64,000 nt of DNA from an uncultured Bacilli bacterium (GTDB taxonomy: Bacteria > Bacillota_I > Bacilli_A > RF39 > UBA660): assembly GCA_934131695.1 (NCBI GenBank), contig CAKOZV010000003.1, forward strand, positions 1-64,000. The letters are read 5' to 3'. Below are positions 53,167 to 62,624 of the stretch, piece by piece. The notes under the pieces were generated by a model that worked only from the letters and a program-made list of their open reading frames with translations, did no database searches and had not been told where the DNA came from. The position numbers were made by a program, and so were the translations under genes. The stretch's first letter is position 1; the number at the start of each line of letters is the position of its first letter.

Positions 53167-54811
53167 AATTAAAATATTTAGTTTAGGTGGACTAAACGAA
53201 AATGGTAAAAATATGTATGTAGTAGAAGTAGATAAATCATTATATATATTTGATGCCGGACTAAAATATGATGTAGAACATAACTTAGGAATTGATTATA
53301 TTATTCCTAGTTTTGATTACTTAATTAAGAATAAAAAAAGAATTAAAGGTATTTTCTTAAGCCATGGACATGAAGGAAATATCGGAGCCGTTCCTGATAT
53401 TATTAGTAAATTAGGTGATGTTCCTATTTATGGAGGAAAACTAACTTTAGAGATACTTAGACTTGATCTTGCAGAAGCTGGAGTAAAAAAAGCTAACTTA
53501 CATGAGATTAAAGCACATAAAAAATTAAATTTTGGTAAGGAAAGTATCTTTCCTATTGCTATGACACACTCTATACCAGATGCTTTCTGTTATGTTTTAT
53601 ATACTAAAGATGGAGCAATTGTCTATACAGGAGACTTCACTTTTGATCATGCTATTAGATCACTTTATCAAACAGATTTAGGAAAACTAGCTTATGTTGG
53701 AAAACAAGGAGTATTATGTCTACTTGCTGAATCACTTTATGCCGAAAGACCTGGTTATACTAGTCCTAACCATAGAGTACAAGACTTCATAAGAACTATT
53801 CTTACTAAAAATGAAAATAGAATAATAGTAACAATTTTTCCTGCTCACTTTTATCGTATACAAGAGCTATTTGATGAAATATCAAAGACTCATCGTAAGA
53901 TAGTTATCATGGGTAAAAGCTTGCAGAGTATGATTAATTATGGAATAGAAAATAAATACTTGGAAATAAATCCAAAGATAATAGGAGATTTATCTAATCT
54001 AAATGATAAAGATGTAGTAGTATTTATTTCTGATGAGCGAGAAAAACCATTCGCTAACTTAGAAAGAATAATTAAAGGATATGATAAATATATCAAATTG
54101 AAAGAATCTGATACTATCTTTATAAGTGAACCTAGTGCCGAAGGAATGGAAAGACGTCTTGCTCTTATAATGGATGAAATAGCTATGCTTGGGGTTAATG
54201 CTATAAGCTTATCTAGTAAGAAACACTTGCTACATCATGCTTCAAGTGAAGACTTAAAGATGTTATTAAATCTATTAAAACCTAAATATTTATTCCCAGT
54301 TAAAGGTGAATATAGAAATCAATATGCTTTTGCGGAAATAGCTGAAGAGATGAATATCCCTAAAGATAATATCTTATTAAAACAAAATGGTGATGTGGTA
54401 TCCATTGAAAATGGGAAATTATTAGATACTAAGGAACATATTAATGTAGATGAGATATTAATCGATGGAAAAGATTCTAGTGATATAGGTAACCTAGTTT
54501 TAAAAGATCGAGAAATGTTAGGAGAAAATGGTATTGTTATTATTAGTTGTACTCTTGATAAGGAGTTAAAAGATGTAATAGCAGGACCAAAGGTGTTAAC
54601 AAGAGGTTTTATTTACGTAAAGGAAAACCAAGACTTAATCGAACAGATAAAAGAATTATCTAAAGAAGTAATTGAATCTAACATAGAAAAAGGAACTAAA
54701 AGGGTTGATTATGCTAAGATAAAATCTGATGTTAGAGATAGGCTTGGTAAATATTTATATCAAGAAATAGGATCTAAACCGATGATAATAACCGTTATTC
54801 AAGAAGTGTAG
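53159..54811 (+). CDS. RNase J family protein with degenerate active site (J2-like)
   Basis: The 550-residue protein has the full RNase J plan: beta-lactamase and beta-CASP domains and a C-terminal dimerisation domain (DIGNLVLKDREML to the end). It opens FSLGGLNENGKNMYVVEV. The key metal motif HGHEDH reads HGHEGN (residues 69-74), so two zinc ligands are lost. The SDSTN-type motif is AESLY (190-194). HSIPD (~137) and TGDF (~157-160) remain. This pattern resembles Bacillus RNase J2, which has little activity and supports J1. GGAGG precedes the ATG. A catalytic J1 should exist elsewhere. Confidence 0.85.
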   Translation: MSKIKIFSLGGLNENGKNMYVVEVDKSLYIFDAGLKYDVEHNLGIDYIIPSFDYLIKNKKRIKGIFLSHGHEGNIGAVPDIISKLGDVPIYGGKLTLEILRLDLAEAGVKKANLHEIKAHKKLNFGKESIFPIAMTHSIPDAFCYVLYTKDGAIVYTGDFTFDHAIRSLYQTDLGKLAYVGKQGVLCLLAESLYAERPGYTSPNHRVQDFIRTILTKNENRIIVTIFPAHFYRIQELFDEISKTHRKIVIMGKSLQSMINYGIENKYLEINPKIIGDLSNLNDKDVVVFISDEREKPFANLERIIKGYDKYIKLKESDTIFISEPSAEGMERRLALIMDEIAMLGVNAISLSSKKHLLHHASSEDLKMLLNLLKPKYLFPVKGEYRNQYAFAEIAEEMNIPKDNILLKQNGDVVSIENGKLLDTKEHINVDEILIDGKDSSDIGNLVLKDREMLGENGIVIISCTLDKELKDVIAGPKVLTRGFIYVKENQDLIEQIKELSKEVIESNIEKGTKRVDYAKIKSDVRDRLGKYLYQEIGSKPMIITVIQEV

Positions 54812-54819
54812 AAATACGC

Positions 54820-54845
54820 TTTTTCTATTGAAAGAAAAAGTTCTT
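54820..54845 (+). terminator. Terminator after RNase J
   Basis: An 8-bp stem CTTTTTCT/AGAAAAAG with a 6-base loop is followed by TTCTTT. Confidence 0.6.
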
Positions 54846-54887
54846 TATGATAAAATTTTCTTATAAAGATAAGGATAGAGGTGTCTT

Positions 54888-56771
54888 ATGACTAAAGAAA
54901 AAAATAAGATATTAATGGTGATTATACTAATACTAATAAGTTTAATAGCTTTAGTAGGAAGTAGTTATGCTTTGCTTACTAAATCGTTTAAGAGTAAAAA
55001 GTTGAGTATGGAGGTAGGAAACTTAAAAATAGATTTTGCAGAAGGCAATGCTATAAATATGGATAATGCTGCCCCAATGACTGATGAAAATGGAATGAAT
55101 TCTACTCCGTATACTTTTACTATTACTAATAGTGGCGATATAGGGGCATATTATACTGTATCAAATGAAGAAGAGTTAGCTAATACTCTAGATACAAACT
55201 ATTTGCATATGCAGTTAACAGGATCAGATGGATATAATTCTGGTATAAAAAAGGTAAAAGACTTAGGAACAGAAACTTATAAGCTTATAGATGATACTTA
55301 TCTTGAAACTGGTAAGAGTGTAACTTATGAATTACGTGTGTGGATATCATCAGATGCTGGTAATGACATTCAAGATAAAGTATATAAAAGTAAAATAGTA
55401 GTAAATGGTGCTAGTAATAAATTAAAAACTGTATCAGAAAAATTGTTAGCAGGAATAGGTGATAATGGTACTATTGATACAAGTGATTCTGAGCAAACAT
55501 TTATTACAGGAACTGATCCTAATAACTATATTTGGTATAGTGGAAAACTATGGAGAGCAGTATCAATAGATACGACTGATAATTCTGTAAAATTAGTAAC
55601 ACAATGGAATATATCTGCTTTACCATATAATGCTAGCAATAATACAACTTTTCAAGGTAGCTATATAGAACAATGGTTAAATGATACAACTGTAGATGGT
55701 TTTTTAAATAATTTAAGAGAACCAGAAAAATTTATTAAAACAGATAGTGTTTGGAATGCTACTACAACATCAGAAACTACAAAACCAGCTAAAACAACTA
55801 TGGTAACAGATACGGTTGGACTATTAAATACTTATGAATATGCAATGAGCTATAAAAATGCAACTGCAGAAACAGGTTATTTGAATAACAGTTTAAACTG
55901 GTGGACATTAACACTAGGTAATGATAACTCTTCAAATGGTTATAGTATAGAAAGTGCGGGTAACATTGAAAATTCTGGTATGTCCAATTCTTATGGAATC
56001 CGTCCAGCTATAAATCTAAAACCTACAGTAAAAATTATAGGTGGAAGTGGAACCAGTAATAATCCCTATAGACTAGAAGGGGATAATGATAATCCATCAT
56101 CTGGTACTTTGTTGTCAACAAGATATAGTGGAGAATATATAAGATTTGGATCTGGAGAAAACAATTTATATAGAATAGTAAGTCATGAAAATAAAACAGG
56201 TACTAAAATAGCCAGCGCTATACCATTAAAAGAAAACAGTAGTTTTAAAACAATAGCTTTTGGAAGTAATGCTACTTTTTCTAAAGACAATACAATAGGG
56301 ACATTTTTGAATAATGACTATTTAGCCAAAGAAACCTATCTAACTAGTGATCAAATAGAGATGATAGAAGATAATACAACCTGGTATTTGGGAACAGTTG
56401 CTTGGGAAGATAGTTATAAACTAGCAAAGTATCAAGATGAAACTGAAACAAGTCTAACTACTAACATAACTACTGCAAAAATAGGATTATTAAGATATGG
56501 TGAGCTAATGACTGGTCAGACTGATAAATATAGCAATAATAGTGTCTATTGGCAAGTGAGTCCATATAATAATAATACTAGTTATGCCCGCGCGGGTTCA
56601 TCTAATACTAGTAGTGTTCGCATTGTATATGAAGAAGGCACTAACTATTCTATTGACTCATCTGATACATCCGGTGGTATTCGTCCAGCTATGAACTTAA
56701 AATCTAATGTGGTAATAACAGGCGGTGATGGAACTAAAAATAATCCGTTCATCTTAAAACAGAACAGTTAA
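54888..56771 (+). CDS. Surface protein with TasA/camelysin-like domain and two tandem display domains
   Basis: This paralogue of the 42536 gene is 627 aa. A signal-anchor helix (~8-28) precedes a beta-sandwich (~30-180) with NLKIDF and YTFTITNSGDI. Two display domains follow (~190-400 and ~405-627). The first ends YGIRPAINLKPTVKIIGGSG and the second GIRPAMNLKSNVVITGGDG, matching the end of the other protein. The second tip, after YWQVSP, is encoded by a GC-richer patch (56581-56640, ~45%). AGAGGTG precedes the ATG. It is likely a surface adhesin or structural protein; ligand unknown. Confidence 0.7.
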   Translation: MTKEKNKILMVIILILISLIALVGSSYALLTKSFKSKKLSMEVGNLKIDFAEGNAINMDNAAPMTDENGMNSTPYTFTITNSGDIGAYYTVSNEEELANTLDTNYLHMQLTGSDGYNSGIKKVKDLGTETYKLIDDTYLETGKSVTYELRVWISSDAGNDIQDKVYKSKIVVNGASNKLKTVSEKLLAGIGDNGTIDTSDSEQTFITGTDPNNYIWYSGKLWRAVSIDTTDNSVKLVTQWNISALPYNASNNTTFQGSYIEQWLNDTTVDGFLNNLREPEKFIKTDSVWNATTTSETTKPAKTTMVTDTVGLLNTYEYAMSYKNATAETGYLNNSLNWWTLTLGNDNSSNGYSIESAGNIENSGMSNSYGIRPAINLKPTVKIIGGSGTSNNPYRLEGDNDNPSSGTLLSTRYSGEYIRFGSGENNLYRIVSHENKTGTKIASAIPLKENSSFKTIAFGSNATFSKDNTIGTFLNNDYLAKETYLTSDQIEMIEDNTTWYLGTVAWEDSYKLAKYQDETETSLTTNITTAKIGLLRYGELMTGQTDKYSNNSVYWQVSPYNNNTSYARAGSSNTSSVRIVYEEGTNYSIDSSDTSGGIRPAMNLKSNVVITGGDGTKNNPFILKQNS

Positions 56772-56781
56772 TATACAACAA

Positions 56782-56812
56782 AAAACTCTAGATATAACTT
56801 TTCTAGAGTTTT
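56782..56812. terminator. Bidirectional terminator
   Basis: A perfect 11-bp stem AAAACTCTAGA/TCTAGAGTTTT separates the convergent surface-protein and pilus-ATPase genes. Confidence 0.85.
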
Positions 56813-56820
56813 AATTTGAT

Positions 56821-58185
56821 TTAAAATATTTGACTTTCACTGGTGAAGGGGATATTTGGTAACTCATTATTAGTTAACACTTCGATTTTTGGAAGAGCTT
56901 GTTGCTCTGTTTTTATTTCCTCATCCTTTTTTAAATTAGCGCTAGGTATTTTTCTATCATCTTCTAATATACCTAACTTTTCTAAAGTATCTAAATCATC
57001 ATCAATATCAATTATTCTATATATTTCTTCAAAAGAAGTAGTTCCATCTAAAACCTTATAAAGACCATCTTGTAACATAGTTATTACATCAGAAGTATAT
57101 ACAATTTTTTGAAGATTTTCTTTCTTCATTTCCTCTTCATTTAAAGCATTTCTAATTTCATCATTAATCAACAATACCTCTTGGACTGCTATACGATCAT
57201 GATATCCTCCGGAACAATATTCACAGCCATCATGATTTGCAACATAAGTTTCTTCTACATCTTGATGAAGTGCTAGCTTAAATACCTTTTTTTGATAAGG
57301 AGTAGTGGCCTCCTTCTTTCTACAGTGTGTACAAAGCATTTTAGCAAGTCTTTGGGAAATAATACCGGTTAAGGCACTAGATAGCAAATATCTTTCAACA
57401 TTCATATCAAGCAGACGTTCAATAGTACTTAATGAGTTGTTGGTATGGACTGTAGATAATACTAAGTGACCAGTAATTGATGCACGAACGGCAATTTTAG
57501 CAGTTTCACTATCACGGATTTCTCCGATTAGAATAACATTGGGATCCTGTCTTAAAATAGATCTTAAAACAGTGGCAAAGTCTAGTCCTATTTCGCTATT
57601 AACTTGTACTTGGTTTAATCCCTCAAGATTCATTTCGATTGGATCCTCTACGGTAATAATATTGGTTTCCTTATTATTTAAAACTTGTAAAATAGAATAT
57701 ACAGTTGTACTCTTACCAGAACCAGTAGCTCCTGTGATTAGTATTATTCCGTTAGGTTCCTTAATCATTTTCTTTAACTTTTCTAAGTTTCGCTCGTTAA
57801 AACCTAAAGAATCAATACCTGCTAAACTTCTAGAGTAGTCAAGAATACGAATAACGCACTTTTCTCCTTCATTGGTAGGAAGGGTAGAAACACGAGTCTC
57901 CATAGGTATTCCTTTAATGGTTCCTTTAATTGCTCCATCTTGAGGAAGACGACTTTCTGTAATATTCATGTTAGCTAGAAGTTTAATTCTAGTGATTAAA
58001 TTTCTCTCGTATATCTTTTGAATCTTTGTATAATCTCTTAAATCACCATCGACACGCATCCTGACCATTAAGAAATCCTCTCTTGGATCAAAATGTATAT
58101 CACTGGCACCATGAGTGGCACCATATGCTAAAATGTCATCAACAACATTAACAACTGGAGTTTTTGTCATATCATAATTAACCAT
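56821..58185 (-). CDS. Type II secretion / type IV pilus assembly ATPase (GspE/PilB/ComGA family)
   Basis: This cytoplasmic hexameric ATPase powers pilus or pseudopilus assembly. Motifs are DIHFDPRE, Walker A GATGSGKSTTVY, the Asp box VEDPIEMNLEGLNQVQVN, Walker B VILIGEIRDSETA, the His box TGHLVLSTVHTNNS and a tetracysteine zinc site (CTHC, CEYC). The 454-residue length lacks the N-terminal MshEN domain of long PilB, so it is closer to ComGA. A GGGGTTGATT site supports the ATG at 58185. It is divergent from two pseudopilin genes. The membrane protein PilC and prepilin peptidase are not in the window. Confidence 0.92.
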   Translation of the reverse strand: MVNYDMTKTPVVNVVDDILAYGATHGASDIHFDPREDFLMVRMRVDGDLRDYTKIQKIYERNLITRIKLLANMNITESRLPQDGAIKGTIKGIPMETRVSTLPTNEGEKCVIRILDYSRSLAGIDSLGFNERNLEKLKKMIKEPNGIILITGATGSGKSTTVYSILQVLNNKETNIITVEDPIEMNLEGLNQVQVNSEIGLDFATVLRSILRQDPNVILIGEIRDSETAKIAVRASITGHLVLSTVHTNNSLSTIERLLDMNVERYLLSSALTGIISQRLAKMLCTHCRKKEATTPYQKKVFKLALHQDVEETYVANHDGCEYCSGGYHDRIAVQEVLLINDEIRNALNEEEMKKENLQKIVYTSDVITMLQDGLYKVLDGTTSFEEIYRIIDIDDDLDTLEKLGILEDDRKIPSANLKKDEEIKTEQQALPKIEVLTNNELPNIPFTSESQIF

Positions 58186-58270
58186 TTAATCAACCCCTTT
58201 ATTTTTGATATGGTATTTTACTATAATCTATTATATAATAGTATTAAGATTGGTGCAAGAGGTGATATTT

Positions 58271-58828
58271 ATGAAAAATATAAAAAAAATTAATAACAAA
58301 GGTTTTATGCTTGCAGAAACATTAATAGTAAGTCTTTTTGTCTTAAGCGTTTTTTCAATGCTTTATATTAATATCCTTCCTCTAGTAGCAGAATATGAAA
58401 AATATAGAAATTATAATACTGTAGAGGCTACTTATAGAACTCATTGGGCTAGAAAGATAGCTTTAGATGGACTTAATGATGAGATTTTTAATAATGTAGC
58501 TACTAACAAGAGTTTCTATGATATAACAGATTGTTCCTTATATACTAAGACTGATAAAGATGATATGGAATCTTGGTGTAATAATTATAAATATGCTAAT
58601 GATATAGAAAAAATTTATTTGACAAGTTATTCATTAGAAAACTTTAAAGAAGCAGTTAGCTCCTCATCAGTCTTTTCAAGATCGTTTAAAGAATATGTTG
58701 ATTATTTACCAATTTATAGCAAAAATACCACCAAAGCTAATGATAATAAATATTTTCATATAATAGTCGAGTATGATAAAAATGATAAATATAATTATGG
58801 AATTATAGAATTATATAAAAAGAATTAG
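58271..58828 (+). CDS. Type IV pseudopilin-like protein 1
   Basis: The 185-residue protein has a class III signal: basic leader KNIKKINNKG followed by FMLAETL, with Glu at mature position 5 and a hydrophobic helix. Prepilin peptidase would cut after the Gly. The C-terminal domain is not recognised and has two Cys. The start at 58271 has AGAGGTGAT 5 bases upstream. It pairs with the next gene and the divergent ATPase in a ComG-like pseudopilus module. Confidence 0.8.
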   Translation: MKNIKKINNKGFMLAETLIVSLFVLSVFSMLYINILPLVAEYEKYRNYNTVEATYRTHWARKIALDGLNDEIFNNVATNKSFYDITDCSLYTKTDKDDMESWCNNYKYANDIEKIYLTSYSLENFKEAVSSSSVFSRSFKEYVDYLPIYSKNTTKANDNKYFHIIVEYDKNDKYNYGIIELYKKN

Positions 58829-58840
58829 GAGGAAGAAAAC

Positions 58841-59461
58841 ATGAAAAAAAAATTAAATCGAAAAGGAATGACAGCTATAGAGTTACTTTTAACATTTACT
58901 ATTTTATCATTTGTAGTAGTAGGATTATTTGATGTAGTATTAAACTACAAAGATAAGGAGCAAAAAGAGTCAGTTAGAAATACTATAATTGATTATGAAA
59001 ACAAACTCCAAAAAGCTATACAAGATGATTTAATAAAAAGGCACTTAACTAGTGTTACAATTGATGATAATTCTGGTGAAAACAAAATAAGTGCTACTAT
59101 TAAAATAAAAGATGATGGAACAATAGGATATAATTCTCCTGATGCTAATTCACCAGTTCCCTTAGCTTATGATCCATCAGGACACTTTCTTACTAGTAAA
59201 TTAGTAATAGATTTTTCAACCAATACAATAAGTTATGGCTACGATGAAAATATTATTGATTACCCCGTTCCAACATTTAGTGGTGAAAATAACAATTTAA
59301 CAATCGATAAAGATAAGACTTATATTGAAACAAGGGGAAGTGATAAATCATTTCTTGTAATAAAGATATCGTTTAATCATCCTGATTTTGAAGAAGATGA
59401 ATTGTCTTTCTCTATTGTTTGTCCAATTGATTATCCTACTAATGATAATACAGGTGGGTAG
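58841..59461 (+). CDS. Type IV pseudopilin-like protein 2
   Basis: The 206-residue protein starts KKKLNRKG followed by MTAIELLLTFTIL, a typical prepilin cleavage and assembly helix with Glu5. The globular part has a run of Asp/Asn/Gly and PTFSGENNNL. AGGAGG precedes the ATG. It is 12 bases after the other pseudopilin, and its stop abuts the stop of the convergent ylbJ-like gene. Confidence 0.8.
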   Translation: MKKKLNRKGMTAIELLLTFTILSFVVVGLFDVVLNYKDKEQKESVRNTIIDYENKLQKAIQDDLIKRHLTSVTIDDNSGENKISATIKIKDDGTIGYNSPDANSPVPLAYDPSGHFLTSKLVIDFSTNTISYGYDENIIDYPVPTFSGENNNLTIDKDKTYIETRGSDKSFLVIKISFNHPDFEEDELSFSIVCPIDYPTNDNTGG

Positions 59462-60376
59462 TTATAATAAAATAAATAAAATTATAGCGATAATACTTTC
59501 TAGAATACGTCCTATAAAGAAATTGGTATAAGATAAATTAGTATTCTTAATAGCATTAATTACTTGTAAGTGAACAGATAAACTTCCAAAAGTTATAAAT
59601 GTCAACATTAGCAAAGCTTTTAATTTTATAGACATAGAAAGAGTAGGTACTAAACTTATTCCACTAGTAAGATCCATGATGCCGGTAAATACTGTTTTAA
59701 AAAATACTGATTCATTAGTGAATAAGAGAAAACAATTAGTAAAAAATTGAAAAATAGTAATAGAACCTAACATAAAGATTAAAACTTCCATTGCTTCATT
59801 AATAGCATCAGGTAAGATTGATATTAAACTAGGAGTAGTAGAAACTACTTCTTTTTCTTTGGAGATAGTAATTTCTTTTGGTCTTACTAGTATTCCAAGA
59901 ATTATATTAGCTAGTAACTGACAAATCAGTATTTTATAAGCTAGTCTTTTACTATTTAGTAAGATACCACAAGTTCCTAAGACGAATAATGGATTAGCAA
60001 AGTGAGTAAATAATAGTAACTGATTACCTTCTTCTTTAGTTATATAGTTATTATTATAGTCTTTTACTATATATTTAGCACCAGATGGAAAACCAGAGAT
60101 AATACTCATTAGTAAGATAAAGGTGGTATTTTCACTTAAATGAAATATCTTTCTAGTAATATTTTTAAAGTATTTATTAAGTATTAAGGGATAACCCATA
60201 TTTATAAATAAAAAAGATAAAACAAAGAAAGGAAAAATGGATGGAAATAATTTTTCTCTAAAGATTAAAAGAGCATTAATAGATGAGTTAATCATAACTT
60301 TAGGAAAACAAAATATTCCAAGATAGGAAAACATAATGATAATAAAACCTAGTAAATAATGATATTTTCTTTTCAT
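59462..60376 (-). CDS. ylbJ: YlbJ-like integral membrane protein
   Basis: The 304-residue protein has about eight membrane helices. It shows the nucleoside-recognition (Gate) family patterns of YlbJ: FPSIFPFFVLSF, ISGFPSGAKYIVKDY, EEGNQLLLFTHFANPLFVLG and FGSLSVHLQV. In Bacillus ylbJ is a sporulation gene under sigma-E and lies near ylbL, as here. AAAGGA precedes the ATG. Its transported molecule is unknown. Confidence 0.75.
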   Translation of the reverse strand: MKRKYHYLLGFIIIMFSYLGIFCFPKVMINSSINALLIFREKLFPSIFPFFVLSFLFINMGYPLILNKYFKNITRKIFHLSENTTFILLMSIISGFPSGAKYIVKDYNNNYITKEEGNQLLLFTHFANPLFVLGTCGILLNSKRLAYKILICQLLANIILGILVRPKEITISKEKEVVSTTPSLISILPDAINEAMEVLIFMLGSITIFQFFTNCFLLFTNESVFFKTVFTGIMDLTSGISLVPTLSMSIKLKALLMLTFITFGSLSVHLQVINAIKNTNLSYTNFFIGRILESIIAIILFILL

Positions 60377-60421
60377 AATTTTTAATCCTTTGCTATAATG
60401 TATTATAAAGGTGTTGATAAA

Positions 60422-61435
60422 ATGGCTAATAAATTGTATGAAAAAATAAAAGAATTTATGAAAGAAAACGGGAAGAGTATTATTGTCTTTCTAGGACTAT
60501 ATTTAGTCTTATCTTTTCCTCTACCATATTATGTTTATGCAGGAGGTGGTACGATCGATATTAGTAAAAGGCTAAACATTAAATCTAATAATAAGAAAGA
60601 CTATAAGATGTATCTTGCATATGTCAAAGAGTTAAAAGGAAATACTGCTACTTATCTTTTATCTAAATTATTTAAAGACTGGGAGTTAGAAAAGGAAGAA
60701 GATATAAAACTTAATGATGATGAGACCGTGGAAGAGGTAAGTATTAGAGACCATTTATCTTTAAAGAATGCTAATCAAACAGCTATATTGTTAGCTTATC
60801 AAAAAGCTGGTAAAGAAGTAAGGATTAAAGCCACTCATCCTTATGTTGCTTATATCGAAAAAAAAGAAAGTGATGGAGTAAGAATAGGGGATGAGATAGT
60901 TAAAGTAGAAGATAATGAGTATAAAGATATTGATGCATTAAAAACTCTTATAGAAGAAAAAGAAGTTGGAGATAGAATTAAATTAGCAGTAAAAAGAAGT
61001 GGTAAGGAAAAGAATGTGTATGCTACTATTAAGAATTATCAAGGAAGAAAAATAGCAGGCATTAGTATTACTAATATTTATGATTATGAAACAAATCCTA
61101 AGATAGAACTTAAATTCAAACAAAGTGAAAGTGGACCATCTGGTGGATTAATGCTTACTCTTGCTATTTATAATAGCTTAGTAAATAAAGATATTACTAA
61201 TGGTAAAAAAGTAGTAGGAACTGGTACTATTAGTGAAGATGGTAGTGTTGGAAGTATTGGTGGTGTTAAGTATAAACTTAATGGAGCAGTAAGACAAAAG
61301 GCAGATATTTTTTTAGTACCTGCTGGAGAAAATTATGAAGAAGCAATTAAAGAAGCTAAGAAAAAGAACTATTCTATTAAGATAGAAGCTGTTTCTACTT
61401 TTGATGAAGCATTAAAAAAACTTAAAAAAATTTAA
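60422..61435 (+). CDS. ylbL: PDZ-Lon type membrane protease YlbL
   Basis: The 337-residue protein has an N-terminal membrane helix (~20-42), a PDZ domain (~140-215) with DGVRIGDEIVKVED, and a C-terminal Lon-type protease domain. The catalytic Ser lies in SGPSGGLMLTLAIY and the Lys in GGVKYKLNGAVR. In Bacillus YlbL cleaves the cell-division inhibitor YneA after DNA damage. The start at 60422 uses AAAGGTG; a longer frame lacks a site. It is divergent from ylbJ, with a TATAAT at ~60395. Confidence 0.9.
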   Translation: MANKLYEKIKEFMKENGKSIIVFLGLYLVLSFPLPYYVYAGGGTIDISKRLNIKSNNKKDYKMYLAYVKELKGNTATYLLSKLFKDWELEKEEDIKLNDDETVEEVSIRDHLSLKNANQTAILLAYQKAGKEVRIKATHPYVAYIEKKESDGVRIGDEIVKVEDNEYKDIDALKTLIEEKEVGDRIKLAVKRSGKEKNVYATIKNYQGRKIAGISITNIYDYETNPKIELKFKQSESGPSGGLMLTLAIYNSLVNKDITNGKKVVGTGTISEDGSVGSIGGVKYKLNGAVRQKADIFLVPAGENYEEAIKEAKKKNYSIKIEAVSTFDEALKKLKKI

Positions 61436-61450
61436 ATTATAGAAATTTAA

Positions 61451-61502
61451 GGCAGTTTTGCTAAATTCACTAGTAAGAGTAGGGTGAATTTGTGAAATTG
61501 CC
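61451..61502 (+). terminator. Imperfect long hairpin after ylbL
   Basis: GGCAGTTTTGCTAAATTCAC pairs with GTGAATTTGTGAAATTGCC with a bulge and several G-T pairs. TTTT follows, so it can act as the ylbL terminator. Several AATTTGC/AATTTGT copies follow up to 61565. Confidence 0.55.
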
Positions 61503-61609
61503 TTTTGAATTTGCTATTTTCCCTATAAAAGTAGGGCTCAATTTGCAAAATCTCAAATTTGCAATTGGATTTTTATTGTGATAGATTAGGTGGCGAAAGG
61601 AGGAAAAAT

Positions 61610-62608
61610 ATGCTTAATGATATAACAAAACTAGAAAAACTTAGAGATGATTTAGTAGCAAACGGTAAAGTTATCCCCGCCAACTTTGATCCAGTTTTTA
61701 AAATTGTCATGTTAGATTGTCCTAATTATCTAGCTTTTCTAGTTAGCAGTTTCACAAATATTCCTAAAGAAAGAATAAAAGGAAGGATAAGAGTTCAAAA
61801 TAGTGAACATAAACTTAGTAATGCAAAAGAAAGAAAAAAGACATCTGACCTTATTATTAGGGTAGATAAGATGTTAGCTAACTTTGAGATGAATAATCGT
61901 TATTTTGATGGATTATTTATCAGAAATGAAGCTTATCTTGGAAAGATTGAAGGAGAAAGCTTAAATGTTAGTGAAGACTATAGTAATATGAATAGTTTTT
62001 TGCAAGTAAACTTTAACAACTTTTCGCACTTTAAAGTTAAAAGTCCTATCTTAAAATTTTATTATACTGATATGAAAAATAGGATAATTGAAACGGGAAA
62101 AGTTAAAAAATATCATATCAGTCTTCCCAAACTGAGGAAGAAATACTATAATGGGTATAAGTTAACTAAACTTGAAAAGGCCTTATTAATACTTAGTATT
62201 GATAAAATTAAAGACCTAGATGAAATTAGTAAAGGAGATGATGATTTAATGGAAGCAGCAAAAAGAATAAAAGAAGCTACTTTTGATATTAATACTATTG
62301 GGTTATATGATGCTGAAGAAAGACGAAGACAAGAAGATGCCATGTACTTAGCATATCGTGAGAAGATAGCTACTAGACGAGGTTATCGTAATGGTCGAAA
62401 AGCTGGTGTAGAACATGGTTATAGTCAAGGATTTAGTCAAGGAATCAGCGAAGGAATTAGTCAAGGAATCAGTCAAGGAATCAGTCAAGGAATGGAACAA
62501 GAAAGAAACTCTATTATTAATGCTATGTTAAGTAAAGGTTTATCTTATGATACGATTGCTGAAATAACGAATATTCCTAATCAAGACATAAAAAGAATGA
62601 GAAAGTGA
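61610..62608 (+). CDS. Rpn/PD-(D/E)XK nuclease-family protein with SQGI repeats
   Basis: The 332-residue protein has the family N-terminus (FDPVFKIVM), active-site-like KKTSDLIIRVDKML with Asp and NFEMNNRYF with Glu, and a C-terminal MLSKGLSYDTIAEIT tail like the two other family genes in the window. Before the tail, GISQ repeats several times (residues ~270-298). A perfect AAAGGAGG precedes the ATG at 61610. The repeat is a Gly/Gln/Ser linker typical of the family and prone to slippage. Mobility and target are unknown. Confidence 0.7.
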   Translation: MLNDITKLEKLRDDLVANGKVIPANFDPVFKIVMLDCPNYLAFLVSSFTNIPKERIKGRIRVQNSEHKLSNAKERKKTSDLIIRVDKMLANFEMNNRYFDGLFIRNEAYLGKIEGESLNVSEDYSNMNSFLQVNFNNFSHFKVKSPILKFYYTDMKNRIIETGKVKKYHISLPKLRKKYYNGYKLTKLEKALLILSIDKIKDLDEISKGDDDLMEAAKRIKEATFDINTIGLYDAEERRRQEDAMYLAYREKIATRRGYRNGRKAGVEHGYSQGFSQGISEGISQGISQGISQGMEQERNSIINAMLSKGLSYDTIAEITNIPNQDIKRMRK

Positions 62609-62624
62609 TTTTTCTCATTCTTTT
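62591..62624. terminator. Bidirectional terminator
   Basis: A 14-bp stem AAAAGAATGAGAAA/TTTCTCATTCTTTT has a 6-base loop. It overlaps the ends of both convergent genes. Confidence 0.85.

Noticed and set aside
62425..62500. Short tandem repeats that could suggest a CRISPR or minisatellite
   Set aside because: The repeats are in frame and encode GISQ units of a linker; there are no spacers.
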